DNA from: J095 sp964517605
GTDB taxonomy: Bacteria > Chloroflexota > Anaerolineae > 4572-78 > J111
Direction of reading: 5' to 3'
Assembly: GCA_964517605.1 (NCBI GenBank)
Contig: CAZFCE010000003.1
Coordinates: 124,001-188,000, forward strand
Length of the DNA stretch: 64,000 nucleotides
In this document: positions 34,627-44,600 of the stretch, piece by piece
Position numbering within the stretch: position 1 is the first letter of the stretch
Layout: every line of letters begins with the position of its first letter
Translations under genes and position numbers: made by a program
Notes under the pieces: generated by a model
What the model saw: the letters and a program-made list of their open reading frames with translations, nothing else
Told to the model about the DNA's origin: nothing
Database searches by the model: none

Positions 34627-36158
34627 CAGTCCAACCCCAGCTTCTCGGCCAGGCCGATGCGTTGTAATTTGCCGGTAGCCCCTTTGGGAATTTCATCCAC
34701 CACCACAATTTTGCGGGGAACTTTAAAATTGGCCAGCCGTTCGGCGGCAAAGGCGCGCAATTCCCGCTCGGAGGTTTCGGCTCCGGCGTGCAGCACCACC
34801 GCCGCCGCCACTTCTTCGCCCAGTTTGGGGTGGAGCATGGCAAAGGTGACGGCTTGCTGCACCGCGGGATGCGCCATCAACACCTCGTCCACCTCGCGCG
34901 GGGAAACCTTCTCGCCGCCCCGGTTGATGAGTTCCTTTAGCCGCCCATTAATGGTCAGGTAATTATCGCTGTCCATTACGCCCTGGTCGCCGGTGCGAAA
35001 CCAGCCGTTGGTAAAGTTAGCGGCGTTGGCCTGGGGATTGTTCTCGTAGCCGGCAATCACGTTGATGCCTTTAATCACAATCTCGCCGATGCTGCCGGTG
35101 GGCAGCAAGTGGCCCTGGTTGTCCATAATGGCCACTTCTAGCCCAATGGCCACGCCCACGGTGCCGGGTTTGCGCGGGCGCGGCGGCAGGGGATTGCTGG
35201 TCATCTGGTGGGCGGCTTCGGTCATGCCGTAGGCTTCAATCACCGGGGCGTTAAACGTTTCTTCTAATTGATGCAATACCTGTGGCGGCAGCGAGGCCGA
35301 GGCGGAGCGCACCAACCGCAGCGAGGCAGCGGCAATGGCCGCGCGGTTGCGCTCGGCGCGGGCCAGAATGGCCTGGTGCATGGTGGGCACCGCCGTGTAC
35401 CAGGTGGGGTTGGCGGCAGCCAGCCAGGTAAAAAATTGCAAGGCATCAAAACCGGGGGTGCAAAACACGCTGCCCCCGGCGCTCAACGAGGCCAGCACCG
35501 CCGCCATTAAGCCGTGAATGTGAAACAACGGCATCACATTTAAACAACAATCCCGGGGCGTTAACGCCAGCGTGTGGCGGGTGTTGCCCGCCGAGGCGCA
35601 AATATTCTGGTGGGTGAGCGGCACAATTTTGGGGCGGGCGGTGGTGCCGGAGGTGTGCAAAATTAACGCCGTGTCGGTGGCGGCAGCCAGGCCACCGGCA
35701 GTGGTGGGCGGCAGCGCCGGGCTGCCGGGAGCCGGGACAATTTCAAACAGGCCGGCGGGCTGGGCCGGGGTTGTGACCAACTCTAAAACGGGGATGTTCA
35801 ACCCCTGGGCGGCGGCAATTGCCGGCGAGGCGCTGCCCCGCTCTACCAGCAGGGCTTTGGCCTGTAAATCCTGAAGATAAAAGGCAAATTCGGATTGCTG
35901 GTAGGCCGGGTTGAGCGGCGCGGTGATAGCGCCCGCCGCCACCGTTACAAAAGCGGCAGCCATTTCCGGGCTGTTGGGCAGCACAATCGCTACCCGGTCA
36001 TTGCGGCCCAGGCCCAGCCGGTTTAACGTGGCCACGGTATGGTGCAGGTGTTGGCGCAGGCCGTGGTAGGTTAGCGCCGGGCGATTGGGCGCGGCAATGG
36101 CGGGCGCGGCTTCATTGCCGGCGGTCAATAGTTGAGAAATTGTGGTTGGGTTTAACAT
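34626..36158 (-). CDS. AMP-forming acyl-CoA ligase, oxalate-CoA ligase-like
   Basis: 510 residues of the ANL superfamily, from ATG 36158 (GAGGT upstream). The P-loop-like motif reads LHTSGTTARPKIVPLTH, the A5 region EAYGMTEAAHQMTSNPLPPR, and the C-terminal hinge GRLKELINRGGEKVSPREVDE with the catalytic Lys near GATGKLQR. RSASASLPPQVLHQLEETF and AAHQMTSNPLPP are the pattern I associate with oxalate/PCS60-type ligases, so oxalate or another short dicarboxylate is the likely substrate (inference). In standard motifs the core is TSGTTG.PKG; here Gly-to-Ala and Gly-to-Ile changes occur. It leads a two-gene unit with the PanE-like reductase. Confidence 0.82.
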   Translation of the reverse strand: MLNPTTISQLLTAGNEAAPAIAAPNRPALTYHGLRQHLHHTVATLNRLGLGRNDRVAIVLPNSPEMAAAFVTVAAGAITAPLNPAYQQSEFAFYLQDLQAKALLVERGSASPAIAAAQGLNIPVLELVTTPAQPAGLFEIVPAPGSPALPPTTAGGLAAATDTALILHTSGTTARPKIVPLTHQNICASAGNTRHTLALTPRDCCLNVMPLFHIHGLMAAVLASLSAGGSVFCTPGFDALQFFTWLAAANPTWYTAVPTMHQAILARAERNRAAIAAASLRLVRSASASLPPQVLHQLEETFNAPVIEAYGMTEAAHQMTSNPLPPRPRKPGTVGVAIGLEVAIMDNQGHLLPTGSIGEIVIKGINVIAGYENNPQANAANFTNGWFRTGDQGVMDSDNYLTINGRLKELINRGGEKVSPREVDEVLMAHPAVQQAVTFAMLHPKLGEEVAAAVVLHAGAETSERELRAFAAERLANFKVPRKIVVVDEIPKGATGKLQRIGLAEKLGLD

Positions 36159-36228
36159 TGTAACCTCTTTTGGCGCTTTCAAACTGAAAAATAAATCGAT
36201 TATGCTGTGCTTCAGGTTATTCAAAGGT

Positions 36229-36405
36229 TAAATGAGTTGTAGCAAAGAATAAATCGAAAATATCAATAAGTAAATAAAAATATATGAAAGTTGAATAAGC
36301 TGTAGTAAAAGATAAATCGAAAGTAGCAACAAGTAAATGAAATCATTCAAAGATTAAATGAACCGTAGCAAAGAATAAATCGAAAGTAACAACAAGTAAA
36401 TAAGC
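36229..36405. repeat. 21-bp tandem repeat array, locus 2
   Basis: Eight 21-bp units in exact register (starting at 36229, 36250, and so on to 36376) plus a partial ninth, most beginning TAAAT or TGAAT with CAA near the end. The best pair, starting at 36313 and 36376, differs at only a few positions. The array is AT-rich, has stop codons in several frames, and fills the spacer between the ligase and the hybrid kinase gene. Period and partial sequence (TGAACC.T....AAAG) agree with the arrays at 19734 and 46010. Confidence 0.75.
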
Positions 36406-36465
36406 AGCGGTTAGCGGGTAGCCTTCGGTGGTTAGTTTGCCAGATGCTACTTGCCACCTGCTACC
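36406..36465. repeat. Degenerate 7-bp tandem repeats
   Basis: AGCGGTT AGCGGGT begins the block, and TGCCAGA, TGCTACT, TGCCACC, TGCTACC follow in 7-bp register at 36438-36465. It directly joins the 21-bp array and ends just before the stop of the hybrid kinase gene. Confidence 0.55.
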
Positions 36466-36474
36466 AGCCAAAGA

Positions 36475-39015
36475 TTACAGGTATTGCTTTAGCCAGGTGA
36501 TGATGGCGCGTTCTTTGAAGTTCTGGGCCATTTCCAGCAGTTGGTTGGCAAAGGGGATGTACTTTTCATCCGCTGCTTTGAGTCGCATGGCCCGCTCTAA
36601 AATTTGGCGCAGGTTGCCCAACATGGCCAGGTGGTACAACTGGGCCAACTCTTCTGCCGGTGGCGGGGTGATTGTAACCTGTTTATCCGCCGCCGGTTCG
36701 GCTATGTCCAGGTCATCAAAAATCCATTTTAAATGGAGGTGTTTTTCCAGCAACGCCGCCAGGGTGGGCCAGCTAATGGGTTTGGGTAAAAAGTCGTCGT
36801 AGCCGGTATCAATGCTTAAAACCTGATCCTGGTGAGACACGCTGGCCCACATGGCAATAACGGGCGGTTTGGGCGAGCCGGTAATCTGCCGGACGTGGTG
36901 CAGGGTGGTTAACCCGTCCATAACCGGCATGTGCCGATCCAGAAGAATCAAATCAAAGTTGGTGGTTGGCAGCAAGTCTACCACCTGCTGGCCGTTTTCG
37001 GCTTCTATGGTTTCAAACCCCAGCGGGCGGAGCAGGTCAACAATTACGGCCCGGTTAGATGGAATGTCGTCTACCACCAGTATTTTTTGACGGGGGCCGT
37101 TGTACCCAATAATGGTTTTGCCCGCCGGGTATTGCGCCGTAATGTGAGGCTCTTCCTCGGTGATGGGCGTAATAATTTCAAACCAAAAGGTGCTGCCTTG
37201 CCCCAGAGTGCTGGTTACATACAGGTCGCCATCCATAAGTTGCACTAACTGGCGGCTGATGGTTAACCCCAGGCCGGTGCCGCCGCCCTGGCGAGCCACT
37301 TCCTCGACCTGCTCAAAGGGTTGAAAAATCTGCTCCAGGTAATGCGGCGCAATGCCAATGCCGGTGTCTTTAACCTCAAACCGCAGCCTGGCCAAAGGGA
37401 TAAACAGCGAGTCGGGGGTATCGGGCGGGGTAGGGGCGGAATAGGCCGGGCGGCTAATGGTAAACGTAACCCCGCCGTGGTTGGTAAATTTTATGGCGTT
37501 GCCCAGCAGGTTTAGCAACACCTGGCGCAGCCGGGTTTCATCAACCTGAACAACAATGGGCAGGTCGGGGGCAGGCTCAAAGGTAAAGGCCAGGTTTTTT
37601 GACTCTGCTTTAAGCTGGATGATATCCACAATGGCCTGCAAAAAAATGGGCAAATGCACATTGGTGGGGTACAGGGCCAGTTTGTCAGCCTCTATTTTTG
37701 ATAAATCCAGAATATCGTTAATCAGGGCCAGCAAATGCTCGCCGCTGTGTTGAATAATGTTCAGGCCGCGCCGTTGGGCCGGGGTTAAATCCCGGCTTTG
37801 CTTGAGGATTTGGGCATACCCCAGAATGCCGTTGAGCGGCGTGCGCAGTTCGTGGCTCATGTTGGCCAAAAAGATGCCTTTAGCGTGGTTGGCGGCTTCG
37901 GCGGCTTCTTTGGCAACCATTAACTCCGAGGTGCGCTCTACCACCAACTCCTCCAGGTGGTCGCGGTGTTTTTTTAGCTCCTCTTCGGCCAGTTTGCGGT
38001 CGGTAATATCCCTGAAAACGCCTTCGATGGCTGCCGGCTGGTCGTGGCCGTTGGCCACAAACTGAATATTGCCATCGGTGATTACAATGGTGCCGTCTTT
38101 GCGTTTAAACGGCACTTCGTAATTGCTAACTATACCGGTGGCGGTTAGCAATTCCAGCAGACGGGTTCTATCCTGGGGATTAGCGTAAATATCGTTGGGC
38201 ATATTTTTGGATAGCAAATCCGGCATGTCATCGTACCGCAGCAGGGCCACCATCGCCGGGTTAGCCAGCAGCAGGTTGCCGTTAAGTTCGGTGAGCAGAT
38301 AGCCTTCCTGCATATTTTCAAAAATCCGCCGGAATTTTTCTTCGGCCTGGCGGATTTCCTGAATTTGCCGGGTAATTTCGTCGCCCATTTGCATTAAAAC
38401 CCGGCCAAACGGCTGAAATTCCTGGTACGGAATCCAGGTGTCCGGCAGGTCGTACACGCCGGCGGCGTAAGAACTTACAATGGTGTTAAGCTGGCCAAAC
38501 GGCCTTTTTAAAAAAGAGCGCAGAAAAAAGCCCGTAACCACCACCAGCGACAGCAAAATAACCGAGTTGGTGAGCAGAAAAAACAACAACGATTGGTAGT
38601 TTCTGGCGTTGTAAATATCGTTGGTGAGCCAAACATGCACGCTGCCCACAATTTGGCCGGCATGGGCAATCGCGCTGGATTTGTGGATAATGTCAATGTA
38701 GCCGGTTTTCTCTTGTAAAAAAATAACCTTGCCGCTTTCATCCCGTATTTCCAGGCGCACCACAAAATCATCCTGAAAAATGGTTTGGGCCACCGTTTTC
38801 ATGGTTGGCTCGTCAATATTCCACAAGGGAATTTCCAGGCTGCCCACCAAATAAGCCACCACCGCATTAGCCTTTTCCTGCATTTCCAGTTGCGTTTTTT
38901 GGGTTTGCCGAACGTAGATAATGGTCATAGCCGTGGTTGATACCACAATTACGGTTATAATCAGGCTGATGGTGAGCCAGTTAGCCAGCGAATAAGTTTT
39001 TTGGGGGTTAGTCAT
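36475..39015 (-). CDS. Hybrid sensor histidine kinase (PAS, HisKA, HATPase, receiver)
   Basis: 846 residues from ATG 39015. TM1 lies near residues 10-32, then a periplasmic sensor region of about 120 residues, then TM2 near 155-180. A PAS domain (FRRIFENMQEGYLLTELNG) with PAC follows. The phospho-acceptor His388 is in SHELRTPLNGILG; the ATPase has N, G1 (DTGIGI) and G2 (GGTGLGL) boxes. The C-terminal receiver has the acidic pair in ILVVDDIPSN and the acceptor Asp693 in LLDRHMPVMDG, and a further alpha-helical tail that looks like an Hpt-type bundle but without a clear HxxKG motif. It is divergent from the REC-kinase gene across a 217-nt spacer. The two probably act in one phosphorelay. Confidence 0.92.
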   Translation of the reverse strand: MTNPQKTYSLANWLTISLIITVIVVSTTAMTIIYVRQTQKTQLEMQEKANAVVAYLVGSLEIPLWNIDEPTMKTVAQTIFQDDFVVRLEIRDESGKVIFLQEKTGYIDIIHKSSAIAHAGQIVGSVHVWLTNDIYNARNYQSLLFFLLTNSVILLSLVVVTGFFLRSFLKRPFGQLNTIVSSYAAGVYDLPDTWIPYQEFQPFGRVLMQMGDEITRQIQEIRQAEEKFRRIFENMQEGYLLTELNGNLLLANPAMVALLRYDDMPDLLSKNMPNDIYANPQDRTRLLELLTATGIVSNYEVPFKRKDGTIVITDGNIQFVANGHDQPAAIEGVFRDITDRKLAEEELKKHRDHLEELVVERTSELMVAKEAAEAANHAKGIFLANMSHELRTPLNGILGYAQILKQSRDLTPAQRRGLNIIQHSGEHLLALINDILDLSKIEADKLALYPTNVHLPIFLQAIVDIIQLKAESKNLAFTFEPAPDLPIVVQVDETRLRQVLLNLLGNAIKFTNHGGVTFTISRPAYSAPTPPDTPDSLFIPLARLRFEVKDTGIGIAPHYLEQIFQPFEQVEEVARQGGGTGLGLTISRQLVQLMDGDLYVTSTLGQGSTFWFEIITPITEEEPHITAQYPAGKTIIGYNGPRQKILVVDDIPSNRAVIVDLLRPLGFETIEAENGQQVVDLLPTTNFDLILLDRHMPVMDGLTTLHHVRQITGSPKPPVIAMWASVSHQDQVLSIDTGYDDFLPKPISWPTLAALLEKHLHLKWIFDDLDIAEPAADKQVTITPPPAEELAQLYHLAMLGNLRQILERAMRLKAADEKYIPFANQLLEMAQNFKERAIITWLKQYL

Positions 39016-39155
39016 GGTTAACGGTTCTCTTTTTATAACCGGCCAATAAATTGCCGGCGTCATCTTTGCCGGGAGCGGGCCAAAATTATAGCGGCAAACA
39101 ATAACGGATTTTGGTCGGGCGTTACCGGCGGAGTTATAACCAATTTTAGGCAAAG

Positions 39156-39184
39156 TTGGTTAAAAAGATAAATTTTGGCATAAT
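39156..39184 (+). promoter_or_regulatory. Possible promoter of the REC-GAF-kinase gene
   Basis: TTGGTT, 17 nt, CATAAT, ending 48 nt before the ATG, which is preceded by AAGGA. The -35 is weak. Confidence 0.4.
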
Positions 39185-39232
39185 AAATGAAAACAGTTTC
39201 GGAACACCCGCCGCCTTTTTAAGGAAAAAACA

Positions 39233-41506
39233 ATGAATAGCTCGTTCAGCCCGGAACTTAATGCGCAATATACTATTTTGGTAGTGGATGACAACCCTAC
39301 CAACCTGGGCGTAATCTCCGATTACCTGCACAACCTGGGGTTTAATATTTTTGTGGCGCAGGATGGCGAAAGCGCGCTGGAAAAAGCCCATTACGCCCGG
39401 CCCGACCTGATTTTGCTGGATGTGCGCATGCCCGGCATTGATGGCTTTGAAACCTGCCGCCGCCTTAAAGCCGAGCCGCTCACCGAGGAAATCCCGGTGA
39501 TTTTTATGACCGCCCTGGCCGAAACCGATAACAAGGTGATTGGGTTTAACGCCGGCGGGGTGGATTACATTACCAAACCGCTTCAGTTAGAAGAAGTGGG
39601 CATCCGGGTAAAAACGCATTTGGGTATTCACGCCATGCGCCGGCAACTGGAGGCGCAAAACGTTCGGTTGCAGCAGGAGATAGCCGAGCGCAACCAGGCC
39701 GAGGCTGCGCTACGCGCCGCTCATTCCGAGCTGGAACTGCGGGTGCAGCAGCGCACCGCTCAACTGGCGCAGGCCAACTTTAACCTCAAAGCGGAAATCA
39801 CCGAGCGCAAACGAATTGAAACTGAAATTCAGCAGCGCAACCGCGAATTAACCCTGCTCAACCGCATTATCGCCGCTTCTGTCACCGAAACCAAAACCGA
39901 AGCCATTCTGGGTATTGCCTGCCGCGAGTTGGCCGCCACATTCGAGGTGCCTCAGGCGGCGGCGGCGCTGTTCAATGATAAAAAAAACCAGGCGGTGGTG
40001 GTGGCCGAATACCTGGCCGCGGGCCGCCCATCGGCTTTGCAACAAGCCATCCCCATCGAAGGCAACCTGTCAATCCAGCAGATTATCGCCACCAAAGCGC
40101 CGTTATACATTGCCAACGCCCAAACCGACCCCCGCACCACGTTTGTTCACGAATTGATGTGCCGGCGCGGCACGGTATCGCTGCTGATTGTGCCCATCCT
40201 CACCATTGAAGGCGACGTTATTGGCACGCTGGGGTTGGATGCCCTTGAGCCGCGCGATTTTTCGGCGGAGGATATAAACCTGGCCTGGCGCGTGGCCGAC
40301 CAGGTATCGAGCGTGCTGGCCCGCCTGAAATTGGACGAAGAGCGCCAGCGGCTGGAAGCGCAATATTACCAATCCCAAAAAATGGAGGCCATTGGCCGGC
40401 TTACCGGTGGCGTGGCCCACGATTTTAACAACCTGCTCACGGTGATTGTGGGCTACAGCGAACTGGCGCTGGGCCGGGTTGATGGCGTTGACCCGCTCCA
40501 CTGGGATATTCAGCAAATATTATTGGCCGGAGAACGCGCCGCCGGCCTAACCCGCCAGCTTTTGGCCTTTAGCCGGCAGCAGGTTTTGCAACTTGTCATT
40601 CTCAACCTCAATGAAGTGGTGAACAATATCAACTCCATGTTGCAGCGGTTAATCGGCGAGGATATTGATTTTATCACCATTCTGGAGCCAAACCTTGGTT
40701 ATATTAAAGCCGATTCCGGGCAGATTGAACAGATTATCATGAACCTGGTGATCAACGCCCGCGACGCTATGCCCGACGGCGGCCAGTTAACCATTGAAAC
40801 GCAAAATGCCTATTTGGATGATTTGTACACTCGCCGGTATGTTAATTTAAAAACCGGCCCCTACATTTTGCTGGCGGTGAGCGATACCGGCGTGGGGATG
40901 GACGCCGAAACCCAGGCCCACATTTTTGAGCCGTTCTACACCACCAAACCCCAGAACAAAGGCACGGGGTTGGGGCTGGCTACGGTTTATGGCATTATCA
41001 ATCAGTACAACGGCCACATTGTGGTTTCCAGTAATCCCGGCCACGGCACCACCTTTAAAATTTACCTGCCGCAAAACAACACCACCATTGAGCAAATTGA
41101 TCTGGCTCCGGTTGTTACCCGGATTAAACAGGAAACAGAAACCGTTTTGTTGGTAGAGGATGACGACATGCTGCGCGAGTTGGCCAAAACCACCCTGCTG
41201 GATAGCGGTTATACGGTGCTAAAAGCCGCCAACGGCGAAGAAGCCCGCCACATGTGCGAGACTTATTTGGGGCCAATCCACCTGATGCTCACCGACGTGG
41301 TGATTCCGGGGGGCGTTAACGGCCCGCAACTGGCGCAGGAAATATCGCTGTTGTACCCCGACATCAAAATTTTATATATGTCGGGTTACACCGATAACGC
41401 CCTGATTCACCGGGGGGTGCTAGATAAAGGCATTGCCTTTTTGCCCAAGCCGTTTATCCCCACGCAGTTGTTGCGCAAAGTGCGCGAGGTGCTTGACGCC
41501 GCCTGA
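39233..41506 (+). CDS. Soluble hybrid histidine kinase: receiver-GAF-HisKA-HATPase-receiver
   Basis: 757 residues, no membrane helix. The N-terminal receiver has VVDDNPTNLG and acceptor Asp63 in LLDVRMPGIDG. A coiled coil (about 135-205) leads to a GAF domain (about 210-365). The kinase is of the NtrB-like type: His396 in GGVAHDFNNLLTVIVGYSELA, with G1 SDTGVGMD and G2 KGTGLGLATVYG. A second receiver (about 640-755) has LLVEDDDMLRE and acceptor Asp688 in LTDVVIPGG. It is a cytosolic integrator that can receive phosphate at its N-terminus, probably from the divergent membrane kinase (inference). AAGGA precedes the ATG. A family A palindrome ends the transcript. Confidence 0.92.
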   Translation: MNSSFSPELNAQYTILVVDDNPTNLGVISDYLHNLGFNIFVAQDGESALEKAHYARPDLILLDVRMPGIDGFETCRRLKAEPLTEEIPVIFMTALAETDNKVIGFNAGGVDYITKPLQLEEVGIRVKTHLGIHAMRRQLEAQNVRLQQEIAERNQAEAALRAAHSELELRVQQRTAQLAQANFNLKAEITERKRIETEIQQRNRELTLLNRIIAASVTETKTEAILGIACRELAATFEVPQAAAALFNDKKNQAVVVAEYLAAGRPSALQQAIPIEGNLSIQQIIATKAPLYIANAQTDPRTTFVHELMCRRGTVSLLIVPILTIEGDVIGTLGLDALEPRDFSAEDINLAWRVADQVSSVLARLKLDEERQRLEAQYYQSQKMEAIGRLTGGVAHDFNNLLTVIVGYSELALGRVDGVDPLHWDIQQILLAGERAAGLTRQLLAFSRQQVLQLVILNLNEVVNNINSMLQRLIGEDIDFITILEPNLGYIKADSGQIEQIIMNLVINARDAMPDGGQLTIETQNAYLDDLYTRRYVNLKTGPYILLAVSDTGVGMDAETQAHIFEPFYTTKPQNKGTGLGLATVYGIINQYNGHIVVSSNPGHGTTFKIYLPQNNTTIEQIDLAPVVTRIKQETETVLLVEDDDMLRELAKTTLLDSGYTVLKAANGEEARHMCETYLGPIHLMLTDVVIPGGVNGPQLAQEISLLYPDIKILYMSGYTDNALIHRGVLDKGIAFLPKPFIPTQLLRKVREVLDAA

Positions 41507-41545
41507 CCGGGCAGACCATGCTAACCCAAACTGACCCCGTAAAGT

Positions 41546-41580
41546 AAAATCCCCGGCACTTTTTAAGTGCCGGGGATTTT
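41546..41580. terminator. Dispersed palindrome family A, copy 3, acting as bidirectional terminator
   Basis: A perfect 16-bp stem (AAAATCCCCGGCACTT and complement) with a TTT loop between two convergent genes. It shares the CCCCGGCACTT core with copies at 15754 and 19884, with the outer GT-AC pair changed to AT and compensated on both arms. Confidence 0.85.
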
Positions 41581-41621
41581 TAATTGCCATGTTTGCGGCC
41601 TGTTTTTAGCGGTTCAAGCGG

Positions 41622-44600
41622 CTACCGGCGCTGAATAACGCGGTAGGCTTCCAGGTCAACGCCCACTTTTTTGCGGGTGTAATCCATATCCAGCGATTCG
41701 GTGGAGACGGCCTCGGCCAGCAGTTGGTTGGTGCGGGTGTCAATGTAAATTTCGCTTTCGGTGCGCCCCCGAATAGCCAGCTTGCTGAGCTTGCTCGACA
41801 GGTTAACCGCCGGGCCAACCATAGTCGCTTCCGGGCCAACCGTGCCGGTTTTTACTTTGCCGGTGCTAATGCCAATGCCCATGCCGGTTTTGGCAAACTC
41901 CGGGCTTTCGCGCCGCCATTCATCACGTAAAATTTTGTAGGCTTCGCGCATTTTCAGCGCCGCCATCAACGCCGAATTGGCGGCGGTAATCTGCCCATCC
42001 TCGTGGCGGCCCGGAAAATTGCCAAACACGCCCATCACGCTATCGCCCAGGCTTTTATCCATAGCGCCGCCGGCCTGCACAATAATGGTAGACATCCGCA
42101 GCAAATATTCATCCAGATAGGCCACCATCAGTTCCGGGCCGATGGCGTTGGTAAGGAACGTGGATCCGTGAATATCGCCCATCACCACGGTTACTTCGTT
42201 TTGGTGGGTGAGTTCGGCAATGTAGCCGGGGTCGTAGTAGCGGTTTAAATCAACGCGGCGGCCAAGCTGCCGGTCGCGCAGCAGGCGCAGGCCCGATGTT
42301 TCGGCCAGCGAATGGGCAATCGAGGGATAACGCTGCACCACGGCCTCAAAATCTTCGCGGCTGATGGCCAGCAGGCGGGTGGGTTTGGTGGCGCGGATGG
42401 TGGCGGTGCGGGGAATGGCCCGCAGCAGGGCAATCTCGCCAAAAAAGTCGTTGGGGCCAAGCCGGTTGATTACGCCGCTGGGTTGGCCGCCCATATCGGG
42501 GGCCAGCACCTCAACCTGCCCGGCCTCGATGACGTAAAATGTTTTGCCCATTTCACCCATGTGAAAAATAATCTGGCCGGGCCGGTAATCTTCTACCTTG
42601 ATGCGTTGGGCCAGCACAATGCTTTGCTCCAGCGTCATTTTACTGAGGATGGGAATATTTTCCAGCACCCGCACCACGCCGGTGGACATGGCTTTATCCA
42701 GCAGCAAAAGCTGGTTTTGGGCTTCGGTGTAATCGGGTTTAATTTGGATTGCGGTGCGAAAAGATTGGCGCGCGCCTTCGTAATCCCGCAGAATTTTTTG
42801 GGTAGTGCCCAGGTTGTAAAAGTGATGGGGGTTGGCCGGCTCCAGTTGGGTGGTGGCCCTGAATACCGTGAGCGCCTCAACGTATTTGCCCTGGTCGTGG
42901 TAGGTAATGCCCAACTGGTTGTAGGCATCCACAAAATCAGATTTAAGGTGGATGGCTTCTTCCAGGTTTTCAATGGCGCGCTCGTATTGCTCTACCTTGC
43001 GGTACAGCGAGCCGATTTCGTAGGCTACTTCGGCGCTGCCGGGTTTTTCTTCGCTGGCCATGTGCAGGTAGCTCAGTGCCTCCGGGTAGCGGCCCAACTG
43101 GTGGCAGGCCAGCCCGGCGCTGAACAGCAGCGCGTGGTGCTGGCTCATGGGCAGGGTGCGCTCCAGCCGTTGCAAGGCGATGGCAATTTCTTCGCCGGAG
43201 TTAACCAGGCATTGCGCCGCCAGCCAGATACGGGCGTAATCGTTAGTATCCCCCAAAATTTTGGAGTAGAGGCTGGGTTTGTTGTGGGTAATGCCGTACA
43301 GCAGCACAATGGTGCCCTGCCAGCGCCGGCGCGCCTCGTTGCTGCGGAGTTGGGGTTCAAGGTCCAAATCCTGGTCGCGTTGGGCCAACGCCGCAAAAAA
43401 TTCCTGGTAGGTGTGGTGGGCAAATTCAACCCAGTTTCGGTTATCAGAGTAACGCACCAGCCCGCTATCCAGAATTTCGGCGTGGATTTGCTGCGGCGTG
43501 AGCGGCTGGCCGGTTTCCTGGCGCTGGCGCGGCGAGGCCGCCGCCTGGTGCAACTCAAGCTGGCGGGCAATCATCTCCAGCCAGCGATCCAGGCCAAACG
43601 TCCACACCTCGGCTTCTTGCATATCCAGGCCCAGCGCCGCCAGCGCGCTTTTGCGGAGCGCCAGCGGTGCCTGGGGTTTTACCGGCCCCAGCACCTTTTG
43701 CCATTCGCTGTCGGTGCGTTGCAGCAGGTTATCGGTGAACACTTCAAACAGCACGCCCCGGTTTTTGGGCAGTTCTTCATCGCTGCGTTTGGCAATTTGG
43801 GCCAGCATAAATAACGCCAGCGGCGTTTGAGCCAGGTCTTCCAGTTGCGGGTCGTTGTAGATTTCTCTGGATACGGTGCGGCCCTGCTCGGCGCTGAGGT
43901 ATTTTACCAAAAAAGTCTCAATATCCTCGCCGGAGAGACGTTGCAGCAACGCGGTACGAAAACCCTTGAGCGGGGTGTAATCCTGGGTGCGGCACGCCAG
44001 AAAAAAATTGTGCTGGCTGTATTTTTGGATGAACTGGCTTAAAATTGGCCGGGTTTTTTCCTGGGCGGGCATCTCGTTGAGGCCATCCAGCAAAAATAAA
44101 ATTGACCTGAGCGGCGTTTCGTGGTGATTGCGCCCGTCGAGTAGTTGGGTTACGTCTTTTACCGTTTCAAACTCGGTGATGCCGTAGCTGCGGAAAATAT
44201 CAAGAATCAGGGCTTCGATGGAGGTTTGCGGCGTAAGGTTGTTGAGTTTGATAAAAATGGGCAACACAATTTTGCCCTGCGCCATTTTTAGCGCGTGGAT
44301 AGACGCCTCAATGGTATCGAGCATAATCCGGCGCAGCACGGTGGTTTTGCCGGCGCCGGCCTCGCCCAGAATAACGGTGCGGGCGTCACCGGCAACAAGC
44401 TGGCGCACATCGCTGGGTTTTTCGCGGAACAGGCTAGAGCCTTCAATGGCAAACCGGCGCAACGGCGATACAATCTCGCCGGGGTCGGTGGTGCGTTGGT
44501 CCAGCCGTTGCTGGGCAATCGTGGTGATAATATCAAGCACGTTGGGCGCTTTGTGGTTGAGCAAACTCAACGACCGGCGGGTGAGGGTGAGCAGTTTGGT

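Noticed and set aside
42312..43814. 500-residue plus-strand frame
   Set aside because: It lies antisense within the NACHT-cyclase gene, whose domains are unmistakable; the long shadow comes from GC-rich codon usage.
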